The translations under genes and the position numbers were made by a program. From Plectrocnemia conspersa (Eukaryota; Arthropoda; Insecta; Trichoptera; Polycentropodidae): DNA of 64,000 nt. Location of the stretch: contig VTFK01000057.1 in assembly GCA_009617715.1 (NCBI GenBank), forward strand, positions 744,001-808,000, written 5' to 3'. The notes below the pieces were generated by a model that saw only the letters and a list, made by a program, of their open reading frames with translations, was not told the origin of the DNA and searched no databases. This document shows, in pieces, positions 21,199-33,189 of the stretch (positions are counted from its first letter, which is position 1; each line of letters opens with the position of its first letter).

Positions 21199-24100
21199 TA
21201 TGTGTGGTAATATTTTTTTTATTTTGATTGTTATTCAAAAATAGTTATACATTATCGATAATTAAATATTTATATATATTCGCCATGTTTTATAGATGTT
21301 ACGCTACTTAATGAAAAGTTATGAAATATTGTAGTATTCTAAAAATGTTTTTATTTGTATAATAAAAATTAAGCTCATCGTAAAACGTATTAATGGAAAA
21401 TCATATAAATATGATAAGATTATGATATGTGAGTTGTGTAAATATTTATCTAATACATTCCGCTGACAGCAATAAGCTTGCGTTATAAAAAAATAAGCTC
21501 ATCCCATAACTTTTGTTTATTGTGATGTTTACGATTTTTTAAGCTTCAATTAAATTTACTTTTTAAATTAGCTTTAACAATATGACTAATATTTAATGAT
21601 CATTCTAAAGCTCTTAAGTTTAAATATATTGACAAAAAAAACATAAGGAGAGAAAACTCAACCTTTTGAACTTTTTTGAAAGTCCTTAGCCTCAATATGC
21701 AATACCGATCTTACAGAGAGATTAATTTGGTCGCGAGAGCTTTCTGCGAGAGCTTTCGCAACAGCTTACACTACAGCTATCTTTACAGAGCGCTGCATGA
21801 GACGTTTCCATTAAATTTAGAACAAGTGCCGGGGCCTTGATCAAAGTGAAACGACGACCGAAATAATTACCGCGCAAGTTCAATGTAAACACCATTTTTA
21901 AATTTACGTTTCTAATTCCGTGTGCTTGATGCTTCGGTAACTGTTTGCTATCTATCGGCGCCGCAATATTTTTTTTAATACTTGTATTATTGCTTCAGAA
22001 TTGAAAACAAAGAATGGCGATGACGTTACGGTTGTTCTAAGCGTAAATGCCAAAACTTTGTATTCATATATCGGATGTTTGCTAGCGAATAATATTCTGA
22101 TATGTATGTCGTATGCAAAACTTCAAACAGAGAAGAAGTCGTAAAATAATACATGACACCTACACGTAGTGCATTCAAACTAAAATGTAAGTAATAGCTT
22201 ACATACATTCATGAGACATAATCATATGCTTCAAAGCAATTGAAATTTTTTAAACATATTTATTACGGTTAAAGAAAGTGAAGTAATACATGTTGATAAA
22301 ATTCTTTGATGTGTTATTCTGCTAGACACCTTTCAACATAATCTATTTATTCACTTTTAAACAAATTTAATTTGTTACAAAAAAACAACGATACTTTATT
22401 TTTTTTATAAGAATTAATTGTATAATCAAGATAATTTTAAAATCGCAGATCTAAGCGTGAGGTAGTTAGTACTTCCCACGCAATATAAATATGGCAGAAA
22501 CTTAAATGTTCATTTCAAAGTAAAAGTTAAATCGTTTATAATAGTCAATGTACCCGAGGGCTGCAGAATGGCTTATAAAATATTTTGCAATTTAAGTATA
22601 TTATATATTTAAAAAAAATAGAGTAAATATATTCACAGTTACATATTATAGTATAGTAAATTATAATTATACAAACTACGCATTTAAAAATTACTCACTA
22701 GTTTTAGTTTATACGTTGCCCTTTATATTATATCATCGTTCTTTATATGACACATAGGTGTTTTAATAATAGTGTCAATATTGATACGATTGCGTAATTT
22801 AAAAGGTGATTACACTTTTTATGTCAATATTGCTGGCGGCGTTCAAAAATGCATTCATTATAGAACTCTGAATCATTGAACATTAAACACTATTATAACC
22901 TTTTCATTGCTGTCTTTAAATTATTTATTTTAATTTTAAAAATATTAAATGCTTATCTAACCGTTTGTGTGGACATTCTTATTAAAAGTTATTACATAAC
23001 TTGTATATAAATTTTATGGTGATGATTGCGATCACTTGAATGATACCCACATACATAATTATGTTACGTTATATTTATTTATTATAAATTTAAATTTGCG
23101 CTTAGTTTATTTTTATTGTTAGTAATTAATAGGTAAGATTTAATCAAATCATGCTAAATGAAAAAATCTTGGAGCGCATATTAATTTTAATGTCGGGATC
23201 ACCCATAATCGTTGCATTGAAATTAGTTATGTGAATTTTTTTTTTTTTTTTATTATATATTTAAGAATAAAATTTTCAATATTTTATTTTCGTTAGTTTT
23301 ATTTGGTATTTTCTAACCATGATACTTGGAATTGTCAAATCACTAAAATTTGTCGTAAAATTTTCTAATACATAGATAGATTCTGTAAACTATTTTTTTA
23401 AGAACAATGATGGGGTCAACAGTGCCGTCACTAAAACCATTGAAATGAAACAGTAACAGTTTTGAAGCCATTATAGTGTAACCTTTATAGCTTGATTTAC
23501 ACAATTTCAAATTTATCTTTTCTAATGGTCAAATTATGTTTGAGTCAAAAACAAAAATTTTAGTTCCGCCCCGAATTATTTGCATTGGTCAAATGATAAA
23601 TAGAAATAATAGGGGCGTTAATCTCATCCATTTTCTCAAAGCTATTTTCTCAAACAGTGCCACATTTCATATTCTTCATTAAAAATTCTGCTCCGACTAA
23701 AAATATACGAACGATGACAATTGAGAGCCCGAGAAAAACATTTGCTTTCATTTCGATCGTTAGATTTGGTCCAACCAAGCAGACATTCTGAACCTTCAAT
23801 AGTTCAACTCGATCTTCGATAAGATTTTAATAATAATACGAACATCAGTATATTTCAAATTAGTAATGGTCTTAATTTAATTTAATTAAAATAAATAAAT
23901 AGGAAATATATACGATTCTGTCAGAAGTACCAAAGATTTACGATACTTATGAAACATATTGAAATAGATATTTTATCAAAATCAATTGAGTTGCTGTTTG
24001 AAAAAAAAAATTTTTGATACACCTGCACTTCTCATGTGCGGGATAGCTAATAAATAACTTTTATACTGCAAAAAAAAGTAACTATAACAACTTCAGAAAT

Positions 24101-24559
24101 ATGAGTAATATCATTATTTAAATAAATTTAGAGAATGAAATACATTAAATATAAAAACATGAGCTCATTAATGGCAATAAATAAAATTTGAATTTATACC
24201 ATTTTGATACAGAACATCTCAAATACAGATCGTATCATTAAGTACGCTATTGTAGAATAATAAATTTGTAATGAACAAGTTTGTAAATCGCTTATGTTTG
24301 TATTTTGAATCAGATATGTTTAATAAATTATACAAAGGCCATGCCCTCGGAACGATTTTATATAAATTTGACATATAACATGTAATTTTTAATATCGATT
24401 GGTCAAAAAAATAACGCCCTTATAAATTAAATATAAGGTTGTTAATTGATATTAATGGGTAATTTAAATCGCATGATATTTACGTATAAGGCATTATTAA
24501 ACAGTGTAAATTTTACTATTTATCTATTAGACTTATCTGTCGCTTGAGGCGCCGCCATT
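21199..24559. other. AT-rich sequence, no gene recognised
   Basis: Between about 21690 and 22020 sequence is more balanced, with a short direct repeat GCGAGAGCTTTC(T/G) at 21732-21760. Around 23570-23770 there is another non-repetitive island (GTTCCGCCCCGAATTATTTGC). T14 begins near 23238. No exon could be supported. Confidence 0.3.
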
Positions 24560-24565
24560 TATAAA

Positions 24566-24600
24566 TATAAACATTGATTCATTGATACAATAAATCAGTT
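24566..24600 (+). promoter_or_regulatory. TATA box and initiator pair at textbook spacing
   Basis: TATAAA at 24566-24571 and TCAGTT at 24595-24600. If the A at 24597 is +1, the TATA box starts at -31, the usual arthropod arrangement. The ATG of the following open frame is only 10 nt downstream of the inferred start, which is unusually short. In AT-rich DNA, TATA matches are common, so the weight comes from spacing plus the coding-like exon after it. Confidence 0.35.
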
Positions 24601-24606
24601 CTTTAA

Positions 24607-24796
24607 ATGGTTAACAAAAATACGAACTCAACATTTAAATTATGCATTTTCTTCATAATCAGCATTCTAGTTTCTAGCATAATAAATATTTCAACATCTA
24701 AAATTAATAGTGACTGTATAGCGCCGGACCGAAAGCACTGCGTGATGTCATTAGGGCAATTGTTAACGCATGTAATTATATCCAAAAGGACAACAG
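24607..24796 (+). CDS. Candidate first coding exon of a small secreted peptide precursor (uncertain)
   Basis: Open from ATG 24607 to a strong 5' splice site, ACAACAG|GTAACC, at 24796/24797 (63 codons plus one base). Residues 10-32 (FKLCIFFIISILVSSIINIS region) look like a signal peptide core after a short polar start. The predicted mature part begins near SKINSDCIAPDRKHC and contains two Cys eight apart (residues 38 and 46) and an ISKRTT stretch with a dibasic KR, the kind of layout seen in peptide hormone precursors. I do not recognise the family. Read through, the frame stops at 24814-24816. A TATA/initiator pair lies just upstream. No second exon was located. Confidence 0.3.
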
Positions 24797-24816
24797 GTAA
24801 CCGTCTCACTCGGTGA

Positions 24817-26030
24817 GATCACTGCTTGGTTATCTCATCGAATAATCAACAATACTATTTTGTACCTTGACGTCATTTTACATACATTTTGATGAATTCA
24901 TTTACGAATGTCTACCGTTCGATCGGCGATAATGTGAAATGAAGAGCATTGTTGATATGCATCATGAGTATAACTGCATAAGTTCATGCAATGTACATTT
25001 AAACAGTTGAGAAATATTCTTATGTATATGGTAAAAAAATATGTATGTAAGCTCATTTCATTGTATTGTTTACATTTAATAGTAATAAATTTAATTAAAA
25101 TAATAAATTCAAATACAATATTAGATTCAAATAATAAACATTTCATTTGATATAATTATTTAATTATAATTATTATCAAATGAATATTTATCTTTTGAAA
25201 AGATAAATATTTAATTAATAATATTAATCATATAAAAAGATATTTTTATATTATCAATGAAAATCTTTTTATTTTGATTATTTTGTACAATCAATAAGAT
25301 TAACGATTAAACTGTAATATTTGTTATTATCTAATAAATATATTACTAGATAAGAGATTGGAGCAGATGAATTTTGTTCGAGGTTGTATAAGTTCGGCAA
25401 CAGGAAATCATACTTGTTCGCTCAGAGACGATATTTTGGTTTTTGGGTGCACGTTATTTTACTATAGTGCATCACCATGACATATCCCGTTTAGCGTTAA
25501 TTGATTTTGGCAAAAGATGCATATCTAGTGTTTCATTAACGTTTCGTTATAAATTCAAAAGTCTTGTACAATACTTCCAGAAACACCCATAAACATCACG
25601 TTCCAATAAATAGTGCCAGACCAGTTAAAAGGGTCATAATATGAACAATATAGCACATTAGTGCATATCTACGCTAAGAACGATTAACGGAATCGATTTT
25701 GACGACATAAATAACAAAACAATGTCCATTTAAAATCACTGGATCGTACTCCAAAAACAAAAAGTACAGCCATTGATATTTAGCAAGTGTAATCACTGTT
25801 GCCAGACTTGTACCAAAGCTTGAAAATAAAAAAAAATATATGTATTAGACAAAAACAATAATTCTAGTTTAATCACAATAATCTGCATTAGTCAAAAAAT
25901 CGATAAATAGTTAAGAACTATTTTTTTTTTTTTGAATGGTATAAAAGCCAAAAAGTTGCCTTACAACTTACAATGATTCGATCAAAACTACCACTTCATA
26001 GAGATACAATTAATTGCATTTTCTGTTTTT
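24817..26030. other. AT-rich sequence with short palindromes, no gene recognised
   Basis: At 25182-25212 AATATTTATCTTTT/GAAAAGATAAATATT forms a perfect hairpin, next to another AT-only hairpin (25147-25181). A T-run lies near 25920. No exon was supported. Confidence 0.35.
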
Positions 26031-26275
26031 AAAGTTGCTAAGGGGCGGTGTCGACAACCCGTCAATACTCAGTGACTTTCGGCTGTGACTTTTTTTTTTT
26101 AATGTTTTTATTTCAATATAAAATAGTGGTACAATAAATTACAATATTTAAAATACAAATATTAGTGCCTAGTTTTATATCTATTTCCTAATTTTACAAA
26201 TATGAATTTATAAAATTAGACTGTGACTTTAAGACTGCCCAAGAGAGTAGCGATTGCGTTCAATTGTCATTATGA
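26030..26275 (+). repeat. Dispersed repeat interrupted by a retroposed insertion
   Basis: GTTGCTAAGGGGCGGTGTCGACAACCCGTC...CAGTGACTTTCGGCTGTGACTTT-type sequence on the left continues at 26221 with CTGTGACTTTAAGACTGCCC. A related uninterrupted copy lies at 62258-62345 (TTACTAAGGAACGGTGTCAAC onward). Family unknown. Confidence 0.55.
26093..26220 (-). mobile_element. Retroposed insertion with 10-bp target-site duplication
   Basis: CTGTGACTTT occurs at 26083-26092 and exactly again at 26221-26230. Between them is about 128 bp beginning with a T-run on the plus strand, that is, a poly(A) tail in minus orientation. Duplication plus poly(A) is the mark of L1-type retroposition, and the source element is not recognised. 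Confidence 0.65.
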
Positions 26276-27229
26276 TGCATTGGAGAAACCTATCAAGACA
26301 TGATAGTCAGATTTATAATAAAAATGAAAAATATGTGTAGTGTAGGAGATCTCTCTTTTTGTTGTTCGAGTGGTAATTATGGTAACATCTAAATTGTAAC
26401 TAATGGCGCAAGAGAACATCATTTTTTTATGTAAATATACGCTAAGGTTATGTTTAACACAATTTGAGAAACGCTGCCGTAAAAAACTTTCAATCATTCT
26501 GTATCAAAAGCATACGGAATTATAATATGTAGTATGTTCTTTCAGAACTTATATGATAACAACCACTCTTTTGCTTTAAACACTGTATATGTACCTCAAA
26601 ACAGCGAAAGATCGAACACCATACATAGCGCTCAAAAATAATTTCATTAGGATTCAAAATGTAATCGAAATATTATAAAATAAACCAACTTGAACCCCCT
26701 TCCTCCACTGAAAAATAACGTTCCTGATTCTAAATTATTGTATATATTATTATTATAAATTATTTCAATATACCGTAAGACTCAGTTTTTATTAAAAAAA
26801 AAAAAATTTACATTTAAAAAAAAAAAATTTAAATGTAAATTAAGATTTTAAACACTTTTTACATACGACATTTTTCAGTCAGATTTCAATTTGCAAAGTT
26901 ATGACACTTTTGATTTTTACATTGGCCGCCTTTTTGTAAAATAATTTTATATTTTTTTTTTTTCATACAGAACGTATAGGGGGTGCTCTGTAGTTCTATA
27001 CGATACTAAAAATTAAATTTTTAATCTTTAAAATCAAGCTTCTGAAAGTCTCAAAATGGCTCGTATGGAGGTCCGATCGAAATGATACATCACTTGTTTT
27101 GAAGCAAAAATCTATTTTTTTTATATTTTATTTAGATGAAGTTTAGGCTTTTAAACGTTTCATACATAGCAATCTTTTCTCTTAAAGAAAATTTATTATA
27201 TAGCCTTAAAATTATTTTTTTAATGAAAT
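26276..27229. other. AT-rich sequence with fragments of the poly-G repeat
   Basis: At about 26690-26745 CTTGAACCCCCTTCCTCC and ACGTTCCTGATTCTAAA are a minus-orientation scrap of the poly-G-bearing repeat. At 26802-26850 AAATTTACATTTAAA pairs with TTTAAATGTAAATT as a hairpin around an A-run. No gene was seen. Confidence 0.4.
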
Positions 27230-28010
27230 CATATCGACATATATTTCCAGCAGTGAAAACATAATTTATCTGGCAGGTGCTAGTAAAAATATACGATTTT
27301 AACTTTTCTATATGTAGTAATATATACATTTACATAGTAATCATGCATTGTATAAATTTTACAGTAAATGTGTTATTTTCATTGAATTTATATTTTTATT
27401 AGTGAAGTAAAACTACATTTTCACTAGTAGATATATATTTATACTAGAAAAATATAATTTAATCGAAGTATTGCAATTATTGCCTATTGAAAGTTCTAAA
27501 ACGAATTATAGTTTTAGAACTTTTATGAATGTCTACATCCACAATGCAGATGAAGAAGTACAGACTTCTGCACTTTGATACTATATGTTTTAAAAATATG
27601 CTAGCTATCCTTACCGATATTACTATTGACTTCTAATATAAGAGGGTTGATCAAAGTATATTCAAACCGAATTTTGGTCAATAGGAGCGCGCAAAAACAA
27701 TTATCACTTCTCAGAAGGCAAAAATTCACGTCAAAAGCAATAAAATCGTGTCGGTGCCGTCGCAGTGGGAACGCTCGGTAACGAGCGTTCCCACTGCGAC
27801 GGCGACGGCACGATTTTATTGCTTTTGACGTGGATTTTTGACTTCTGAGAAGGGATAATTGTTTTTTGCGCTCTCCTATTGGTCAAAATTCGGTTTAGAT
27901 ATGCCTCATTCGATTCTTACTTATGGTAAGTCGTATTATTGTTATAAAAAGTCTTAATAATAACGCTAGATAAGCGATGTCACGATTTTATTGCTTTTGA
28001 TGCGGATTCT
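27230..28010. repeat. Foldback-family repeat, best-preserved palindromic copy (A-palindrome-B)
   Basis: Arms at 27664-27776 and 27783-27895 are near-perfect reverse complements of about 113 bp around the spacer GGTAAC. The innermost part reads GGGAACGCTCGGTAACGAGC. The left flank (27230-27663) is A type in inverse orientation, with TTCACTAGTAGATATATA and the AAAGTTCTAAAA hairpin. The right flank is B type (ATGCCTCATTCGATTCTTAC, then GTAAGTCGTATTATTGTTAT) and ends in a partial third arm at about 27978-28006. No coding capacity. Confidence 0.75.
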
Positions 28011-30848
28011 AAATAGAGACAAAAAAAATTGTCTATGAAATAAAATGTCATTTATTGAAATGATATGAAATTTACCGACGTTCCTGCCATTTTTTTGTAT
28101 AAAAAATACAAGTATTGCATTAGACAAGAAGAATTCTATGTTGAATCATTATGTATTTTATGATAAAATTTATTGCTGCATGATTTCATTTACTTACATA
28201 CATAATTGCCTTAGTAACACATCTTAAATTTGATTCATATTTTAATGCGATTAAAACCTGAAAGTTATCCCATCAACACAATCCTGTCACGTCAGTCTTA
28301 AAATTTATAAGTAGCAAAGTTCCCAAAAGAAAAAAATCCGTACGTGCACAACAGCAGCAAAGAACGCGAGGTTATCTAGAACCAGTTATACATATACTAC
28401 TCGTTTCTTCGCCGGTCGATGATAACACGCGAATTTTCCGAAACCAATATTTGCCCAAAGAGGCGCTCGCGTTTATATTTGTCTAACCACTTAATGAGCG
28501 ATTCTGTGGGCTATTTCACGATTAGAGTGACGCTAAAACTATCCCAAATGGTTTATTTATCGTACCGCCAAAACCGCTAACAGTTTACGCACGAACTTTC
28601 AAACTGAGACCATCTGATAGCTCTGAAACAATGGCATTGTTCGAACGACTGCACGACCAGGAAATTAAACTCTTCGTTAGCTAATGATCGTGATCGTGAT
28701 TTATCAAGCAAATAACGCTTTTGTGATTATTGTGCATCTGTCGATTTCCGCTTGCGAAGATCAAACATGTGTAGGCGTTTCGGTGCGATGTCGGACTTCC
28801 TTCCAGAGAGAATATTATTGTTGGACGGCTCAAGAACGTACATTTATATTGAAAGCCCACGTTTGAGTGATACGTGGTCGTAAATCACTAAGAAGATATA
28901 GTGAGAAAATCACGACATGTTCAAGATGAATAGCGATTCTGCAAGTATTGTATAATATAATAAATGTGTGTGTGTGTATTATATATACTTTGTTTTGTGG
29001 TAATTGTGAATAATTTAAAGAAAACCGATTTAGATATTATATCATGAAAAATATTAAGAAAGTATTATTGACCTATATTAGAGTCACGTTATAATCCCAG
29101 TTAATCCGTTTACCTAACTATGTATGTATGTTGAATCATGAATCATAGTTAAAGTATATTGTAGATAAACCAACGCAGAGTATGTCAAATCTGTTTCAGG
29201 TCTATATAAGGAAAAGTATTATTTATATAAAGAAAATTTAAGTTGCATTTAATACGTTTTAAATATTTGCATACTAAATGTTTTAAGTATATTTAACGTC
29301 ATTATTTAGCTAAATTAAGAACAAATTCCTAGAAAAACTGCTATATTATCTAATTGAATATTGACACAATAATTTGTATCGATTAAGCATTCGTAAAAGG
29401 TGTGAAAATTTTTGTGATAAGCGCTTTTTTTTAACTTTTCGTTATTCAAACATTTGCCTAACTATTCAATAAATATTTGTTTATATTTATAGTGAAATAG
29501 TAAAAGTTTCTTCTATAAAATATCCACAGTCGTGTATTACAGAAACATTAATCTGTATAGCCTATTTTTGTGTTGCAAAATATATTTATAATAGCCATGA
29601 GAAAATCGATTATTATTTAAAAAAAAATATTTTTTTAATTGCCGAAAGTTCCAGAAATTACTAATATTTCCCAGTTATTATTTTGCTGCTGTGGTCTTGA
29701 TCAATGACTGGTGTTAATTTATTTATTTATTTTAAATCAATTTAATTTCAGCTTTGTCTAATTAAATTTATTACAATATTTTTTTAACATAACCATATTT
29801 TTGGCAGTAGCTATAATTAAAATTAAACTTTTTTTGTATTCATTTAAAGTTCAGAAAACACTAATTCAAATAAATATTATTTTTTTTGATAACATATAAT
29901 TTTTGTGTGTAAATCTGAATTTATTATTCAAACTCTTTATAACTTCACGAATACATTGATTTACGCAGTATAAATGTACGTTAAATGAAATATATAAAAC
30001 GATATTTATGTTGTTACTTTAACTTAAAAAGTAAACGAGCATTATCTACACCAAAACGCTACTCAAAAGACACTGCATGGGCAGTGGAAGAGGTTCCAAA
30101 AATAAAGCATTACATAGTCACGCTACACGTATGTAAGAAAATATATTTGATTTATAATATTTAAAAAAAATCTTAACCGCATAAAACGAGTGATGTGTAT
30201 TTAAATATTTTGTCATATAACGAATATTTAGAAACTTTGCTTAATAAATATATATGACAAATGAATATTTGTATTTGAATACAGATTAAAAAAAACCATG
30301 AATGTACTATTTTTTTTTTATAAACAACGAAGAAACAATTATTGAAAGTTTTGTTCTATAATAAAAATAAATAATAAATTACACTTTAAAATAAAAATAT
30401 TAGATTTTATACTACAAAAAAACTTAAATTGAAATGTTGTTTATATTATAAATATATGTACATTAAAAAAATGTATAACATGCCATATACATGATATAGA
30501 AGTATTATGTCATATGTATTTATATGTATTGTGTATCAGTGTATATCATAGAACAGGGCAATGATTTAATTGTAACATAAATATTTAACCTTATATCCTA
30601 TGTCTAATCAACAACCACAAAAGGAATGTGAATTTGTAATCGTTATTTGCGATGTTAAAAATTTTATCAGATAAATTGTGGTTTTACTATTTATTTATAT
30701 TAAATTTATTATAGTTAAATATAATTAATCATTCATATAATTCAAATGCATTTTCTTATTTGCTAGATTTGTTGCTTGTGTGGGCATTATTTTTTACTCG
30801 CACTTGAATCAAAATATTTATAATATTATAAAAGACATTAATGTAACT
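28011..30848. other. No gene recognised; complex island at 28.3-28.9 kb
   Basis: From about 28300 to 28900 the sequence is balanced in composition and non-repetitive. It contains AACAATGGCATTGTTCGAAC (ATG at 28631, a 17-codon frame) and a 60-codon frame at 28684-28866 with four Cys near its middle. This could be a promoter with a short first exon, but no splice signals confirm it. A short TG run is at about 28963-28977. The rest is AT-rich. Confidence 0.3.
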
Positions 30849-31037
30849 CTACAGTACCATTAAGAACCCGTTGCTTAAAAAATGTATCTTGAACCAATTC
30901 GCTGGACGTAAATTTGAATGCAGATTCCTTGTTTTGTCATTTTCAACATTTGCACCACGGACAGTCGTTACTAGCAATAGCATTAGAATTTCAAATATTG
31001 TAGTGTATTTTATCAATACAACAATCAATAGACACAT
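30849..31037 (-). CDS. Small secreted-like open frame, 62 codons (uncertain)
   Basis: ATG at 31037-31035. Residues 1-28 (MCLLIVVLIKYTTIFEILML then LLVTTVRG) look like a signal peptide, followed by ANVENDKTRNLHSNLRPANW. The stop is TAG. Such frames arise by chance in AT-rich DNA, and hydrophobic codons are T-rich, so this is listed only as a candidate. A plus-strand frame overlaps it and is equally unsupported. Confidence 0.15.
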   Translation of the reverse strand: MCLLIVVLIKYTTIFEILMLLLVTTVRGANVENDKTRNLHSNLRPANWFKIHFLSNGFLMVL

Positions 31038-31099
31038 GTTGAATTTTGGTATTTAAAATAAGGCTATAATGTGGCATACAGATGCTAAATCGAACGGAA

Positions 31100-32400
31100 C
31101 GAACTACTGACTATATCTATCCTAAAACAAAAAAATAGTAGAGTACCCAAATACACGTTTTGAGCCACATTTGTTCTGCGCAGCACAGCTCCTCTAGACG
31201 CGTTATAAACTACAGGTCAACAGCAAACGGAGTGATCCGAATACGTTATGGCTAATTTTACGAGACTCGTGATCGAGCCATTGGATTGACCGTTTGGATA
31301 GCATAATGTCAGCCTAGACCCCGATATGCAAATGCATAGTTTCACGTGTCATTATATGCATTGTATGGCTCGTAGCATTGCGAAAGAAAATCACCGAAGT
31401 TAAATCGGTTTACCTGGAGCGATGGAACTAGAAACGTTTGCAACGCTAATAAATGACGCGAGTAGACGATATATCATCACTTTGTAATAATAACTTACGG
31501 AAAATTGCTATTCGCCTAATCATAGCAATCAATTTCAATGATATAGTCAGACTAACACCCGAGGCGACACACGCTTTTTTTATGTAAACAACTTATTATA
31601 AGCTAAAATATGAATGAATTTATAACGCTATATAAAAAAATGACAGGAAATATAAAAACTCGAACGATAGAGGCGCAATAAATAATTATAATAAGGATAT
31701 ATACAAACAAACTAACTGATATTTGGCGATATTTGGGACACAAACAATTTTTAATAACCATAACATTTTAACATCAAAATTAAAATGCAATTTTTTACGA
31801 CTGCCTTTTGTGATTTCAATAGTAAAATCAGTAAACTATGAATCACAACTTTTGTTTTAACAACAACCTGGCTTTGTAAGTCTATTATATAAATGAAAAA
31901 CTTAAATATTTTTAAAAAAAGTATTAAGCTCATAAACATAACGTAACAAAAAATACGAAAAAGACCTAATACACAGATTAAGTTTCGCAGCAGGATTCTT
32001 TCTACAATAGTTCCCACATACTTATGCAAATTTACCACAACCTATAAAGTTTTCGAAAGGGCAGACCAGACTCTTCTTGCATAATCGATTACCAAAACAC
32101 AAAATGGGTCTTTAGGGTGAAGGTTAAAGAGTCTGGGTAGACACATGACCTTACAGTGTATTTTTTGGTCGTTTTTGGCAACAAGTCACGAACTTTTTTC
32201 TCAGTGACCAATGGATTCGATCTGCCATAAGCGATTATCTCGAAACGGGACTACATGTGACGTCATGTTCATAATGTGGCGATCGATCATGACCAGATTC
32301 AACTCATGACCACTTATCACGATGTGGGATAAGCGATGTTTGAAATTCCATACGAATGTCATGTGGTGAATGATCTTATCGATGCTAGTTTATTTATTTA
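31100..32400. promoter_or_regulatory. Two complex, non-repetitive islands of possible regulatory function
   Basis: About 31150-31600 and 32050-32400 stand out from the AT-rich surroundings. They carry blocks such as ATATGCAAATGCAT (octamer-like, about 31325), ACATGTGACGTCATGTTC (CRE-like TGACGTCA, about 32250) and GGCGATCGATCATGACC. No open frame of coding quality was found. Enhancer or promoter function is inference from composition only. Confidence 0.25.
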
Positions 32401-33189
32401 TCGAATTCATAGACTGTACTCACATTGTAATCGATCGAGATTTATATGCACAACGAGGAAGTGTTGACATTCAAAAGATAAATAAAACTGTTTTATTATT
32501 CTTTTTTTATGAATGAAACACGGTGCTTAATTAAATTCGTAATATTAAATATTAATAGAAACAAGCTTAGCAAGTGGTTTATATAAATAATACATATTCA
32601 TAGGCAAAATCGATGTTTATTTATATATTATATGCTTTTCCATTACTAGACTACTCAGTAGACATTTACTATCAATATATAAAGTGTTAAAATCGATTTT
32701 ATAGACATTTTAATAGAACCTCACCTGTTGCATAATATAAATATATAATGCGCATTAGGTTAAAGGTTGTAGATCAACTTATTATATGTTAAATGTTCGT
32801 CTAAAAAATAGGCACACATTTTAGTAAATAACGAATAATTTAAATAAACTTTACAGCTAATAGAAATGCATCAATTTTACGTATGTATATAAAAAACGTC
32901 ATTTGAATTTTCACCATTCACTTTTAATTTATGCTAAATATACGATAAAATTCTGATACATTATATTTTCCTAATGCATACATATTTTGCGCTATTCGTT
33001 CATAAGGAGGCAACTGTAATATACATTTATTGTAAGCATTTATGAAACATAATTGTTATTACATCACAACATATATATGTAATTTAGGAGCGAAATATTT
33101 TTAATTTCAATTCAATATGTTATGTAAATATATCGTTACAATATGAAAGACCTAATGCGTTACAACGGGGTAAATATAATCAACAACTA
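32401..33189. other. AT-rich sequence, nothing recognised
   Basis: No coding frame or known repeat was seen in this stretch. Confidence 0.3.

Noticed and set aside
31751..32038. 95-codon minus-strand frame, the longest in the window
   Set aside because: Composition is that of AT-rich DNA read as Phe, Leu, Ile and Lys; no domain, promoter or splice context.
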